Shown: piece by piece, positions 28,501 through 35,826 of the stretch
Numbering within the stretch: position 1 is the first letter of the stretch
Layout: each line of letters opens with the position of its first letter
From: Pseudoduganella umbonata
GTDB lineage: Bacteria > Pseudomonadota > Gammaproteobacteria > Burkholderiales > Burkholderiaceae_D
Direction: 5' to 3'
Length of the DNA: 64,000 nt
Assembly (NCBI RefSeq): GCF_014192225.1
Contig: NZ_JACHXS010000004.1
Coordinates: 248,001-312,000 of the forward strand
Notes under the pieces: model-generated
What the model saw: only the letters and a program-made list of their open reading frames with translations
Databases searched by the model: none
What the model was told of the DNA's origin: nothing
Program-made: the position numbers and the translations under genes

Positions 28501-29044
28501 TGCGGGCCACCACGAAGACCGAGCCGACGATCGTCAGCGCCAGCAGCAGGTTGACCATCAGCGCGTTCAGCAGCTGCCGCTGCAGGGCCTGGTCGGTCTC
28601 GCGCCGCGAATACGTGAGGTCGATCGCACCCACCTTGTAGTTGCGGGCGCCATCCTGGAAGCTGATGTCGCGGTGCACGGTGATTGCGCTGGCGGCGCCG
28701 TACTTGCCGGTACCGAAGCCGGCCAGCTCGGTGCCGTTCGGCGCCAGCACGCGCAGCATCAGCACTTCCGGCGTGGCGCGCATCGCGTCGACCACGCTGG
28801 TGATGGCCGCGCCGTTGATGTCGAACAGCGGCCGCGCCAATGCCTGCGACAGCACCGTCACGAGCCGCTCGGAGCGCTCCTGCAGTTGCAGCTCGGCCTC
28901 GGCGTGCAGCGTGCGCACGGCATAGGTGGTGTAGGCGGCCGTGGACAGCGCGACGGCCAGGAAGATCGATACAGCCAGGCGCAGCACGATGTCGCGCCGC
29001 CAGGCATCCCGCAGGGTGTGCAGTACATTCGCCCGTCGTATCAA
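25577..29044 (-). CDS. hybrid sensor histidine kinase: membrane sensor, HAMP, PAS, HisKA, HATPase, two REC, HPt
   Basis: About 1155 residues if read from TTG 29044, which overlaps the stop of the preceding binding-protein gene (TTGA); the start is not certain because no ATG/GTG fits before the first membrane segment. Order: membrane segment (about 20-43), periplasmic region, second membrane segment, HAMP, coiled coil, PAS (ALDAVVNMDRNGRVVGWNRQ), kinase H-box FLANMSHEIRTPMSAIIG, ATPase (GTGLGLSISQQLVRLM), REC1 (LVLTDWQMPGMDG), REC2 (LLLMDLEMPLLDG) and HPt with His in KRAHTLRGVAGNVG. This is a complete phosphorelay in one chain. The periplasmic binding protein encoded just upstream may be its ligand sensor. 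Confidence 0.9.
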   Translation of the reverse strand: MIRRANVLHTLRDAWRRDIVLRLAVSIFLAVALSTAAYTTYAVRTLHAEAELQLQERSERLVTVLSQALARPLFDINGAAITSVVDAMRATPEVLMLRVLAPNGTELAGFGTGKYGAASAITVHRDISFQDGARNYKVGAIDLTYSRRETDQALQRQLLNALMVNLLLALTIVGSVFVVARKAVRPFGDIQKSLEKLAQGKTDIQLSGIGRADQVGRLSIAVRSFRDTLTRLRYAESELRELNGDLEQKIDTRTQELKRTIAAARDSERKLRAIVDTALDAVVNMDRNGRVVGWNRQAEMIFGYARDEALGQQLDTLIIPPRYRDDHRKGMARYLAGDGPGEVLDRRIEVEALHADGTEFPIELSITRIDLDAGEFEFCGFIRDISERREREQKLVAANVRAEAANIAKSEFLANMSHEIRTPMSAIIGMAYLALRTDLNTKQHDYVSKIHRAALALLGIINDILDFSKIEAGRLEVEQVPFFLDEVLANVASVTSQRAAEKQLEYLFNVPPSIPRHLVGDPLRLGQVLINLVNNAVKFTPQGELELCCTQMPSPGPAHGAGADRVVLRFSVRDTGIGMPEEQMGKLFRAFNQADGSTSRQFGGTGLGLSISQQLVRLMGGSIRVESEQGRGSVFSFALEFGLSGQPERSPVVPAALNNARVLLVDDSPVALEVLGEAARALPLRVQTASSGAEALAGVVAADAAADPYALVLTDWQMPGMDGIELARRVAAAPLERRPGMVLLTAFGREEVQREAEDAGFVGYLFKPIGQSVLVDTLVALFSPPRRHGRPVDAGKPGMTGRVLLVEDNPVNQQIAAELMGIQGIAVEFAGNGREALDRLAQVGPGHYDLLLMDLEMPLLDGHETTLELRRDRRFDGLPVIAMTAHALADVRERCLAEGMQDYVTKPIDPDMLYATLARWLGRAMPPVAPRPPRLLRILGQDGLPLLPGIDTARGLRHVAGNETLYLQLLDRFRNSQRDAANEVATELLHCERDAARKRAHTLRGVAGNVGANAVEAAARAIEELLDGGEVPAATLVEELSGALRTAIAGLDAHFATTPGAGGEAGTGKAGAVSGAEEGTAAEVQAEVQAKAALAKLRELLAAYSGDSNDYFAGARAALVAVLSPPVLERVAAHIASYEFDAARQALDAAAPETP

Positions 29045-29907
29045 GGTTGCTTGCCCTTGCCGGCCGCCGGCAGTGCGGATTTCTCGAGCTTGCGGTATTG
29101 CTCGCCGTCGCGCACCGCTTCCACGGCATCCCAGATGCGCCGTGCCAGCTGTGGCTGGCGCTCCACCAGCCGGTGCGACAGCAGCAGGAAATACGGTTTC
29201 TCGATCAGCGGCCGCGGCAGCGCCTCGATCTGGGCGCCAAAGGGGCCGGCCAGCAGCGTGCGGGCATCGCCGCCGCCGACGGCCGCCGCGGCGAGCCGCC
29301 CGGCCAGCAGCTTGCGCACCAGTTCGTCGGAACGCTGGCTGCCTTCGTCGACGGTGACGTTCAGGCTGCGCAGCAGGTCGGTGACGGAATAGCCGAGCTG
29401 GGCGCCGATGGCGCCGTCGACGTTGTGCAGCGCCTTGCCATCCCACTCCACGTTGCTGCCCTTGCGGCGGATCAGGATGTAGCGGTCGATGTGCATGCGC
29501 TTGGCCGCGTCGGGCGTGGCACCGCCCGGGTATTCGCCGATCTCGCGGCGGTCCGTCTTGAAGCTGACGGCGAACGCGCCGTCGACCGCATTGGCCTGCA
29601 GCTGCGCCAGGCAGCGCTTCCACGGCATGCTCTGGAAATCGAAGCGGATGTTCTCGCGCTGGCCCACCAGCCTGAGCAGCTCGAAGTTCAGGCCGCGGCC
29701 ATCCTCGGTGCGCCACGGCTGCACGTTGGCGCGCTCGTAGCACAGCGTGACGGTGGGCACCGCGGCGGCTAGCAAGGGGGAGGCTTGCAAGGGGGAGGCT
29801 TGCAAAGAGGAGGCTTGCATGGCGTATGCCGGCACGGCCGCCAGCCCGGCGCCAATGCCCAGCAACCCCACCAGCAGCTTCCCGCGCCAAGCGCTCCCGA
29901 CCGTCAT
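29041..29907 (-). CDS. periplasmic solute-binding protein (family 3-like), sensor partner of the kinase
   Basis: 288 residues from ATG 29907. That start is preferred over the ATG at 29919 because GGAGG lies five bases before it. A signal peptide (LLVGLLGIGAGLAAVPAYA) is followed by a five-residue tandem repeat (ASSLQASPLQASPL) made by 15-bp DNA repeats, then a bacterial family-3 binding fold: TLCYERANVQPWRTEDGRGL, VDGAFAVSFKTDRREIGEY, and a late region lining the second lobe. There is no transporter gene nearby; the stop overlaps the kinase start. I infer a role in ligand sensing rather than uptake. Confidence 0.82.
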   Translation of the reverse strand: MTVGSAWRGKLLVGLLGIGAGLAAVPAYAMQASSLQASPLQASPLLAAAVPTVTLCYERANVQPWRTEDGRGLNFELLRLVGQRENIRFDFQSMPWKRCLAQLQANAVDGAFAVSFKTDRREIGEYPGGATPDAAKRMHIDRYILIRRKGSNVEWDGKALHNVDGAIGAQLGYSVTDLLRSLNVTVDEGSQRSDELVRKLLAGRLAAAAVGGGDARTLLAGPFGAQIEALPRPLIEKPYFLLLSHRLVERQPQLARRIWDAVEAVRDGEQYRKLEKSALPAAGKGKQP

Positions 29908-30072
29908 CCCCGCCTCCATGCTCGCAAGCCTATAGTGTAAGCAAAACTACAAGGCAGGGGTACATTCTGTTTGACAATATTTCCAGTGCACCGCTGGTGG
30001 CGGCAACGGCGAATCGGGGGAGCGCGGCATCCTGGAAGCGCCGCCAAGGCGCGACTGCAACGACTTCGGCCG

Positions 30073-31314
30073 TCAGCCCGCCTCCTGCTGCGGTTCCGGC
30101 CCCCGCGTGCGCCCGGGCGGCGTGAGCTTCACGGCCCTGCGCGTGCGCGCCGATTCGTAGATCGCTTCCATGATGCGCTGGTCCTGCAGCCCCTCCTCGC
30201 CCGGCGTGTGCACTTCCCTGTCCTGCTGGATGCACTGTGCGAAGTGATCCATCTCGAGGGCGAACTGGTTCTTTTCCTCGACCTGGATATCGGTGGCCTG
30301 CTCCTTGCCGTCCACCACGCGCGACACCGTCAGCTTCAGGCCGCGATAGGCATAGGCCGGGTTCATCTCGGCCCACCCCTGTGCACCGTTCAGGCGGAAG
30401 TGCTGCGACTTGTGCGCCGCATAGCTGGTGGAGCAGCTGGCGATGAAGCCGCTGGGGAAACGCAGGATGAACTGGCAGGATTCCTCGACTTCGCGGAAGC
30501 GCGCATCGCCCGGTGTCGACCAGATGTTGCCGATCACCTCGTTGGGCTCTTCGCCGCTGAGGAAGCGCGCCGCATTGATGCAATACAGGCCGATGTCCGG
30601 CAAGGCGCCGCCGCCGGCCAGCGCGCGCTTGAGCCGCCAGTGCTGCGGATCGCCCATGTTCTGCGAATTGACGGACACGAATTCCTTCAGCGCGCCCAGC
30701 TTCTTCTCGCGCACCATGCCGGCCAGCGCCCGGTCCATCGGCTCGTACTGGCTGCGGTAGGCGATCATCAGCTTGCGTCCGGCCTTGCGGCAGGCGTCGA
30801 TCATCTGGCGGCACTCGGCCACGCTGTTGGCCATCGGCTTTTCGCACAGCACGTGCTTGCCGGCGCGGGCGGCGCGCACGGTATATTCGAGGTGCATATG
30901 ATTGGGCAACCCGAGGTAGACGCCCTGCACATCCGGCATCTGCGCCAGCCTGTCGTAGTCCTTGTAGTCGAGCACCGCGCTCTCGGGAATGTTGTACTGG
31001 TGCGCGATCTTCAGGCCCTTGGCGCGGTCCCCGGTGACCAGCGCCACGGGCTTGGCATGCCTGCATTGCGCAAGCGCGGGCAGCATTTCGTTGACGGTGA
31101 TGCGCCCCAGCCCGACGAGGGCGATGCCGACCCGCTCGTTCCACGGGTCGGCCGGCGGCTCGGTCTTTTCCGGCTTCTCGGACTTGTCATAGATGGGCGG
31201 GAATTCCACCTTGTCCTTTTCGCTGGCACCGGCATGCAGCGCGGGCGTGGACAGGGCGGCCAGGGTTCCCACATAACGCAGGAAATCGCGGCGCGGCGGC
31301 TGGTCTCGGTTCAT
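30073..31314 (-). CDS. Gfo/Idh/MocA family oxidoreductase with Tat signal
   Basis: NAD(P)-dependent sugar or sugar-acid oxidoreductase type. From ATG 31314 (AGGAGG upstream) it is 413 residues. It begins MNRDQPPRRDFLRYVG, a twin-arginine export motif, then VGIALVGLGRITVNEMLPAL, the Rossmann fold, and HVLCEKPMANSVAEC with the conserved Lys of EKP. The middle DIGLYCINAARFL carries the usual Asp/His-region active site. Similarity to glucose-fructose oxidoreductase, which is also Tat-exported with bound cofactor, is the closest model. The frame upstream of 31314 was rejected for lack of family sequence. Substrate unknown. Confidence 0.88.
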   Translation of the reverse strand: MNRDQPPRRDFLRYVGTLAALSTPALHAGASEKDKVEFPPIYDKSEKPEKTEPPADPWNERVGIALVGLGRITVNEMLPALAQCRHAKPVALVTGDRAKGLKIAHQYNIPESAVLDYKDYDRLAQMPDVQGVYLGLPNHMHLEYTVRAARAGKHVLCEKPMANSVAECRQMIDACRKAGRKLMIAYRSQYEPMDRALAGMVREKKLGALKEFVSVNSQNMGDPQHWRLKRALAGGGALPDIGLYCINAARFLSGEEPNEVIGNIWSTPGDARFREVEESCQFILRFPSGFIASCSTSYAAHKSQHFRLNGAQGWAEMNPAYAYRGLKLTVSRVVDGKEQATDIQVEEKNQFALEMDHFAQCIQQDREVHTPGEEGLQDQRIMEAIYESARTRRAVKLTPPGRTRGPEPQQEAG

Positions 31315-31427
31315 GCAAAGCCCTCCTTTCTGGATGAAGGGAGGCATCCTCGCATGCTGTCCTGGACAGCAGCGCTCGCTTGCCTTCCAGCAAAGCGCCC
31401 TGTCCCGCCAGCCGGTCCGGCCCGCGA

Positions 31428-32174
31428 TCAGCCCGTTACTTCGACCACCCGTCCGTTCAGCGGCTGCACCGGGCGGGCGTTCATCGGGTACAGCTTGCGG
31501 AACGCGGACAGCTGCGCCTTCGACACTTCCACCGGCTGCTTCAGCACCTGCCAGTGCACGCCCTCGCTGCACGGCGGCGTCGTCAGCGAACCCATGTAGG
31601 CATAGTAGGCATGCTGCGCCGGCAGCAGCGCGCCCGCGTCGAACTCGCCGTCAACGGGATGCTTGTCGCCCGCGTGTGCCGGCAGTCCGGCGAATACCGG
31701 CTTCAGCGCGGCATTTTCCCTGCCCTGCCTGAACAGCACTGCCACCACCGCCAGCTCGCCGGCATCGTTCTTGTGCACCATGTGGGCGACCAGCGGATAA
31801 CGCTTGCCGTGGATTTTCTCTTCGCTGGGGGTGTGGAAGTGAACCTGCACGAGCTGGTAATCGCCGCTCGCCAGGTGCACAGTGCCGCCGTGTGCCGGGT
31901 TGACCTGCACGGTGTGGCCGGTGTTCACGATGTCCGCGGTGCTGGCCGTGTAGTCGAACCCGATCGGTGCCGGCATGCCGGCCTTCTCGTGGCGGATGTC
32001 GATCGGCGATTGCGCCTTGCCCAGCTTGCACGCGGAGAAATCCTGTTCCAGTTCGCCCCAGTGCGCGCTGCCGGACTTGCCCGTGTATTCCCAGTGCGCG
32101 GCGGCCTTGTCCGCTGCGTGTGCACTTCCCATGGCGGCCAGTGCGGCTGCCAGCATCAGCAATGTTTTTTTCAT
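31428..32174 (-). CDS. alpha-class carbonic anhydrase, periplasmic
   Basis: Hydrates CO2 in the periplasm. 248 residues with signal peptide (MKKTLLMLAAALAAMGSAHA). Zinc ligands are His112 and His114 in VQVHFHTPSEE and His131 in AHMVH; the likely proton-shuttle His is His87 in NTGHTVQV. The substrate-pocket string LTTPPC and the partner Cys49 (DFSACKLG) suggest the usual disulfide. The class signature KAQSPIDI is present. It is transcribed alone; a perfect inverted repeat lies about 76 bp upstream of its start. Confidence 0.95.
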   Translation of the reverse strand: MKKTLLMLAAALAAMGSAHAADKAAAHWEYTGKSGSAHWGELEQDFSACKLGKAQSPIDIRHEKAGMPAPIGFDYTASTADIVNTGHTVQVNPAHGGTVHLASGDYQLVQVHFHTPSEEKIHGKRYPLVAHMVHKNDAGELAVVAVLFRQGRENAALKPVFAGLPAHAGDKHPVDGEFDAGALLPAQHAYYAYMGSLTTPPCSEGVHWQVLKQPVEVSKAQLSAFRKLYPMNARPVQPLNGRVVEVTG

Positions 32175-32486
32175 GATGATCCGTTCGTTGAATGAGGTTA
32201 CGGCGACGAACGCGCGGGCCCCATGACCGCGCGGTTCGGCAGCGGCAACGTTAGCGAAATCATCGCTAACATTTAGTTAAGGCAAGATGAGGGGAAACTT
32301 AAAAGTCGCGCTGCAGCCACTGGCGCCAGTATCGGCGACGGGATTGCGGCGCACCTCTCCCAGGGGGAAAGGCCGTGCCGGACTGAAGTGGAGGGAACGA
32401 AGTGACGGGAACGAAGTGACGCGAATGAACGCGGCGCCTGGCCGAACCTTCAGGCCGAGGCGCTGCAACGCGGACGGGGAGTCTTG
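32175..32486. other. intergenic region upstream of the carbonic anhydrase gene
   Basis: About 312 bp between the carbonic anhydrase start and the ExoD stop, both genes on the minus strand. It holds the inverted repeat at 32250-32270 and, nearer the ExoD end, short repeats of GAACGAAGTGACG/GAAGTGACG (32398-32425). No gene is convincing here. Confidence 0.6.
32250..32270. promoter_or_regulatory. perfect inverted repeat, possible operator
   Basis: GTTAGCGA, five bases, TCGCTAAC: perfect 8-bp arms. It lies in the upstream region of the carbonic anhydrase gene, followed by AT-rich ATTTAGTTAA. A dimeric repressor or activator site is plausible; no regulator gene lies beside it. Confidence 0.45.
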
Positions 32487-33110
32487 TCAGGCGCTCAGGC
32501 GGTTGAACGCCTCGCGCGCGGCCAGGCCGCCGCCGGTGACGAGTACGCCGAAGTACGCGATCGTGACCAGGTTGGCAATGTAGCCCAGCAGCACGCACAC
32601 GCCATCGCGCTGCAGCAGGCCGATGGCGAAGAACAGCAGCGCCACGGCCGGGAAGGTATTGCTGAACGGGATCATCCCGAACGGCATCATCAACAGCACG
32701 GCGCCCAGGATCATCGACACGTCGTTCATGCGGTTCACGGCGCCATCGGCGACCAGCCAGCGGATGCGGTTGGGGCGGCTGACGCGTTCGATCTTCTGCA
32801 ACCACGGCAGCGCCTTGCGCAATACCGGGCGCAGCTTCCTGGTGCCGATCACCTTCTCGCGCATCCTTGCCGGAATCCACAGCTCGCGCCCGAACAGGCG
32901 CGACAGGCCGATCAGCAGGATCGCGCCGCCGAACACGGTACTGACGCCGGGAATCGATACGGGAATCAGGAACACCAGCGTGAGCAGCGCGGTCAGCAGC
33001 AACAGGCCGTCGTTGCCGACGCGATGGATCAGTTCGCTCAGCGTGATGCCGGTGCGCGGCAGCGAGCGGACCAGCGTGCGGATTCGTTGTGAAATGGTTT
33101 CACCGTGCAT
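32487..33110 (-). CDS. ExoD family membrane protein
   Basis: 207 residues with four or five hydrophobic segments, including LLLLTALLTLVFLIPVSIPG and MILGAVLLMMPFGMIPFSN. The order and the strings GVSTVFGGAILLIGLSRLFG and LWIPARMREKVI match the ExoD family, first described in rhizobia for exopolysaccharide production and alkali tolerance; the molecular role is not settled. Monocistronic. The 190 bp beyond its start show many ATGCA/TGCAT palindromes but no gene. Confidence 0.87.
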   Translation of the reverse strand: MHGETISQRIRTLVRSLPRTGITLSELIHRVGNDGLLLLTALLTLVFLIPVSIPGVSTVFGGAILLIGLSRLFGRELWIPARMREKVIGTRKLRPVLRKALPWLQKIERVSRPNRIRWLVADGAVNRMNDVSMILGAVLLMMPFGMIPFSNTFPAVALLFFAIGLLQRDGVCVLLGYIANLVTIAYFGVLVTGGGLAAREAFNRLSA

Positions 33111-33299
33111 GAGATTCTTTCGTGGTTGTGCGCTGGTGCGCGCTGATGTGCCCTCATGCGCACTCTAATGCACGCATGTACCCGCAAGTACCTGCATGGG
33201 CCTGCATGTGCGATTAAATGCGGCATGCATGGCGCTTATCAAGCCGCGCGGCGCCATAGTATAGCGAATATTGCCAACAAGGCAAAAGCCAGTGCTCTG

Positions 33300-35801
33300 T
33301 CACGTTGCCGACGCCGAATCCGTCAACACGGCAGCCAGTCGTGCGCTGTCGATCGGCTTGGCGAAGTGCTGGTCGAAGCCGGCGCGCAGTGCCGCCAGCC
33401 GGTCCTGTTCCTGGCCATAGCCGGTGACGGCGATCAGCGTCGCCCGCGCCGTCTCGGGCTGCGACCGGAGCTGTCGCGCCAGTTCGTAACCGTCCATGTC
33501 GGGCAAGCCGATATCGAGCAGGTAAATGTCCGGCAAGTCGATGCGCGAACGTTCGATCGCCCGGCGCGGGTGATTGACGACGATCGCCTGGTGTCCCATC
33601 GCTTCGACGACGATGCCCAGCATCTGCGCCGCATCGGCATTATCGTCCACCACCATGACCTTCAGTTTCCGGCACGCGCCATGCGTGGCCGCCGGGCCCG
33701 CTTCAAGGACAACGTTGGCGGCCACGTCGTCCAGGCGCGGCAGCCGTACGGCGAAGCGGCTGCCCATGCCGACGCCGCCGCTGTGTACGGCGATGCGGCC
33801 GCCATGCAGTTCCACCAGGCTGCGCACCAGCGCCAGGCCGATGCCGAGGCCGCCCTGCGACCGGTCCGAGGTGCGCGCCGCCTGGGTGAACAGCTCGAAT
33901 GCCAGGGCCTGGAATTCCGGCGTCAGGCCGATGCCGCTGTCGGCAACGGCGAGCTCGACCTCGCCGCCGTCGAGCGCCATGGCCAGCTCGATGTCGCCGC
34001 CCTCCGGCGTATATTTGGCCGCGTTGTTGAGCAGGTTGGAAACAACCTGGACGAGCCGCTTGGCATCCCCCATGACGAAGACAGGATCCGGCGGCACCAC
34101 CACGGCCAGCGCGTGGCGCCGCGCCTCGATGAGCGGCCGCACCTGTTCGACGGCATCGGCCAGGACCTTCTTTGCATCGAGCCTTGTCTTGTCCAGCTTT
34201 ACCAGGCCGCGTGTGACGCGCGAAACGTCCAGCAGGTCGTCGACCAGCCCGGTCATGTGCTTGACCTGGCGCGCGATGATGCCGCTGGTTTGCCGGTTCC
34301 GGGCTTCATCCGCCTTGCCCAGCGCCAGCAGATCGGCCGCCGCGGCGATCGGCGCCAGCGGGTTGCGCAACTCGTGGGCCAGCATCGCCAGGAATTCGTC
34401 CTTGCGCCGGTCGGCCTGGCGCAACGCGTCCTCGGCCTTGATGCGGTCGCTGATGTCCATCTGCGCCACCACCGCGCCGACGATCGCGCCCTCGCGGTCC
34501 CTCACCGGGGCGCCCGTGATCAGGACCGTGCGACGGACCGGGGGCACGTCGAACGATTCGATCGTCACCAGGTCGCGCGGATGTTGCTCGCCGTCCAGGA
34601 TGCGGGCAGTGGTCCATTCGCGGGGCCCCAGCAGCCTTCCGTGCCGTTCCGAGTGATCGGCCCACCAGCCTTTCCAGGCATCGAACTGGTCGACGTCCGT
34701 GGCGCCGGGCTGCCGCTCGCCCCATAGCTGGCGGTGGGCTGCGTTGGCGAGCAGGATCGCACCCTTTGCATCGCTGACGACGATCCCCACCGGCGCCGCC
34801 TGCAACAGCGCGTCCAGCCGGTACCGCTCGGATTCGGCCTGCCGCGCCGACTCGATGGCGGCGCTCTCGCTGCGGCGCAGCGTTTCCGTCATGCGCTTCT
34901 GTTCGGTGATGTCCTTGAACAGCAACGCCACTCTCGGGCCGTCGTCTTCCTCGATCCGGAAGGCGAACACGTCGAACCAGCGGTCGAGGGCCCTGGCCTG
35001 GTTTTCGAAACGCAGCGGTTCGCCCGTCGTGGCAACCCGGCCATAGATGTCGAACCAGTGGGATTCGTGTTCCGGCGCCAGTTCGCGCATGGATCTGCCC
35101 ACCGCGTCGACCAGGCCGGTCTGGTGCCGGAAGCTGGGATTGGTGGCGCAGAACACGTAGTCGACAGGGTGGCCGCGTTCGTCGAACACCATCCGTATGA
35201 TGCAGAACCCTTCATCGATCGACTCGAACAGCGAGCGATAGCGCTCCTCGCTTTTGCGCAGCGCCGCCTCGGCCATTTTCCGGTCGTGCAGGTCGGACGC
35301 GCCGAACCACAGGCTGATATGGCTGATCCCGCCGGCGGCGTCGAATACGGGCGTATTGACGGCGCTCCAGTCGCGTTCCTCGACGCGGGTACCGCCCGGC
35401 GTCGCGACGGGAATGCGATATCTCTGCACGGCCATCGTGTCGGCGCACCGGTCCTGCAGGACCCGCTGCAGGGATGCCCGCAGGTTCGCCACGCCGGTGG
35501 CCGACGGATCGGCGGGATTGTCGGGGAAGACGTCGAACAGGTAGCGGCCGGCGATGTCGTCGCGCACTGTTTTCGTCGCCTGCAGGTACGCCTGGTTAAC
35601 GGACGCGACGTGCAGTGTTGCCGTGACCACCAGGCAAGGCGCGGGCGCGGCATCGAACAGGGCCTGATAGTCGGGCGCGGCGATGGGTGAAATGTGCAAG
35701 TCTGGTTCCTTGGCCTCGATGACGGGGCTGCGGCACCGGGGCGTTCCGCGGCAGCAGCATCGCTGCCGAGAATGCCACAATCTCCCGAAAAACGGCGTCA
35801 C
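33300..35801 (-). CDS. hybrid histidine kinase with three PAS-type domains and a receiver
   Basis: Up to 833 residues, soluble (no membrane segment seen). Three PAS-like modules (beginning near FDAAPAPCLVVTATLHVASV, RYRSLFESIDEGFCIIRMVF and LDALLQAAPVGIVVSDAKG) precede the H-box KDEFLAMLAHELRNPLAPIA, an ATPase domain (GGLGIGLALVRSLVELHGG) and a C-terminal receiver with DIYLLDIGLPDMDGYELA. The true start is uncertain: ATG 35801 opens with a Cys/Arg-rich stretch, while TTG 35699, preceded by AAGGAA, would begin right before the first PAS. It is probably a redox or small-molecule sensor; no partner gene is adjacent. Confidence 0.85.
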   Translation of the reverse strand: MTPFFGRLWHSRQRCCCRGTPRCRSPVIEAKEPDLHISPIAAPDYQALFDAAPAPCLVVTATLHVASVNQAYLQATKTVRDDIAGRYLFDVFPDNPADPSATGVANLRASLQRVLQDRCADTMAVQRYRIPVATPGGTRVEERDWSAVNTPVFDAAGGISHISLWFGASDLHDRKMAEAALRKSEERYRSLFESIDEGFCIIRMVFDERGHPVDYVFCATNPSFRHQTGLVDAVGRSMRELAPEHESHWFDIYGRVATTGEPLRFENQARALDRWFDVFAFRIEEDDGPRVALLFKDITEQKRMTETLRRSESAAIESARQAESERYRLDALLQAAPVGIVVSDAKGAILLANAAHRQLWGERQPGATDVDQFDAWKGWWADHSERHGRLLGPREWTTARILDGEQHPRDLVTIESFDVPPVRRTVLITGAPVRDREGAIVGAVVAQMDISDRIKAEDALRQADRRKDEFLAMLAHELRNPLAPIAAAADLLALGKADEARNRQTSGIIARQVKHMTGLVDDLLDVSRVTRGLVKLDKTRLDAKKVLADAVEQVRPLIEARRHALAVVVPPDPVFVMGDAKRLVQVVSNLLNNAAKYTPEGGDIELAMALDGGEVELAVADSGIGLTPEFQALAFELFTQAARTSDRSQGGLGIGLALVRSLVELHGGRIAVHSGGVGMGSRFAVRLPRLDDVAANVVLEAGPAATHGACRKLKVMVVDDNADAAQMLGIVVEAMGHQAIVVNHPRRAIERSRIDLPDIYLLDIGLPDMDGYELARQLRSQPETARATLIAVTGYGQEQDRLAALRAGFDQHFAKPIDSARLAAVLTDSASAT

Positions 35802-35826
35802 CGAGCCCGCCGGCCCGCCCGAGGCT

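Noticed and set aside
33111..33299. ATGCA/TGCAT-rich gap as a regulatory array
   Set aside because: Spacing is irregular and the words are short; I could not separate it from chance.
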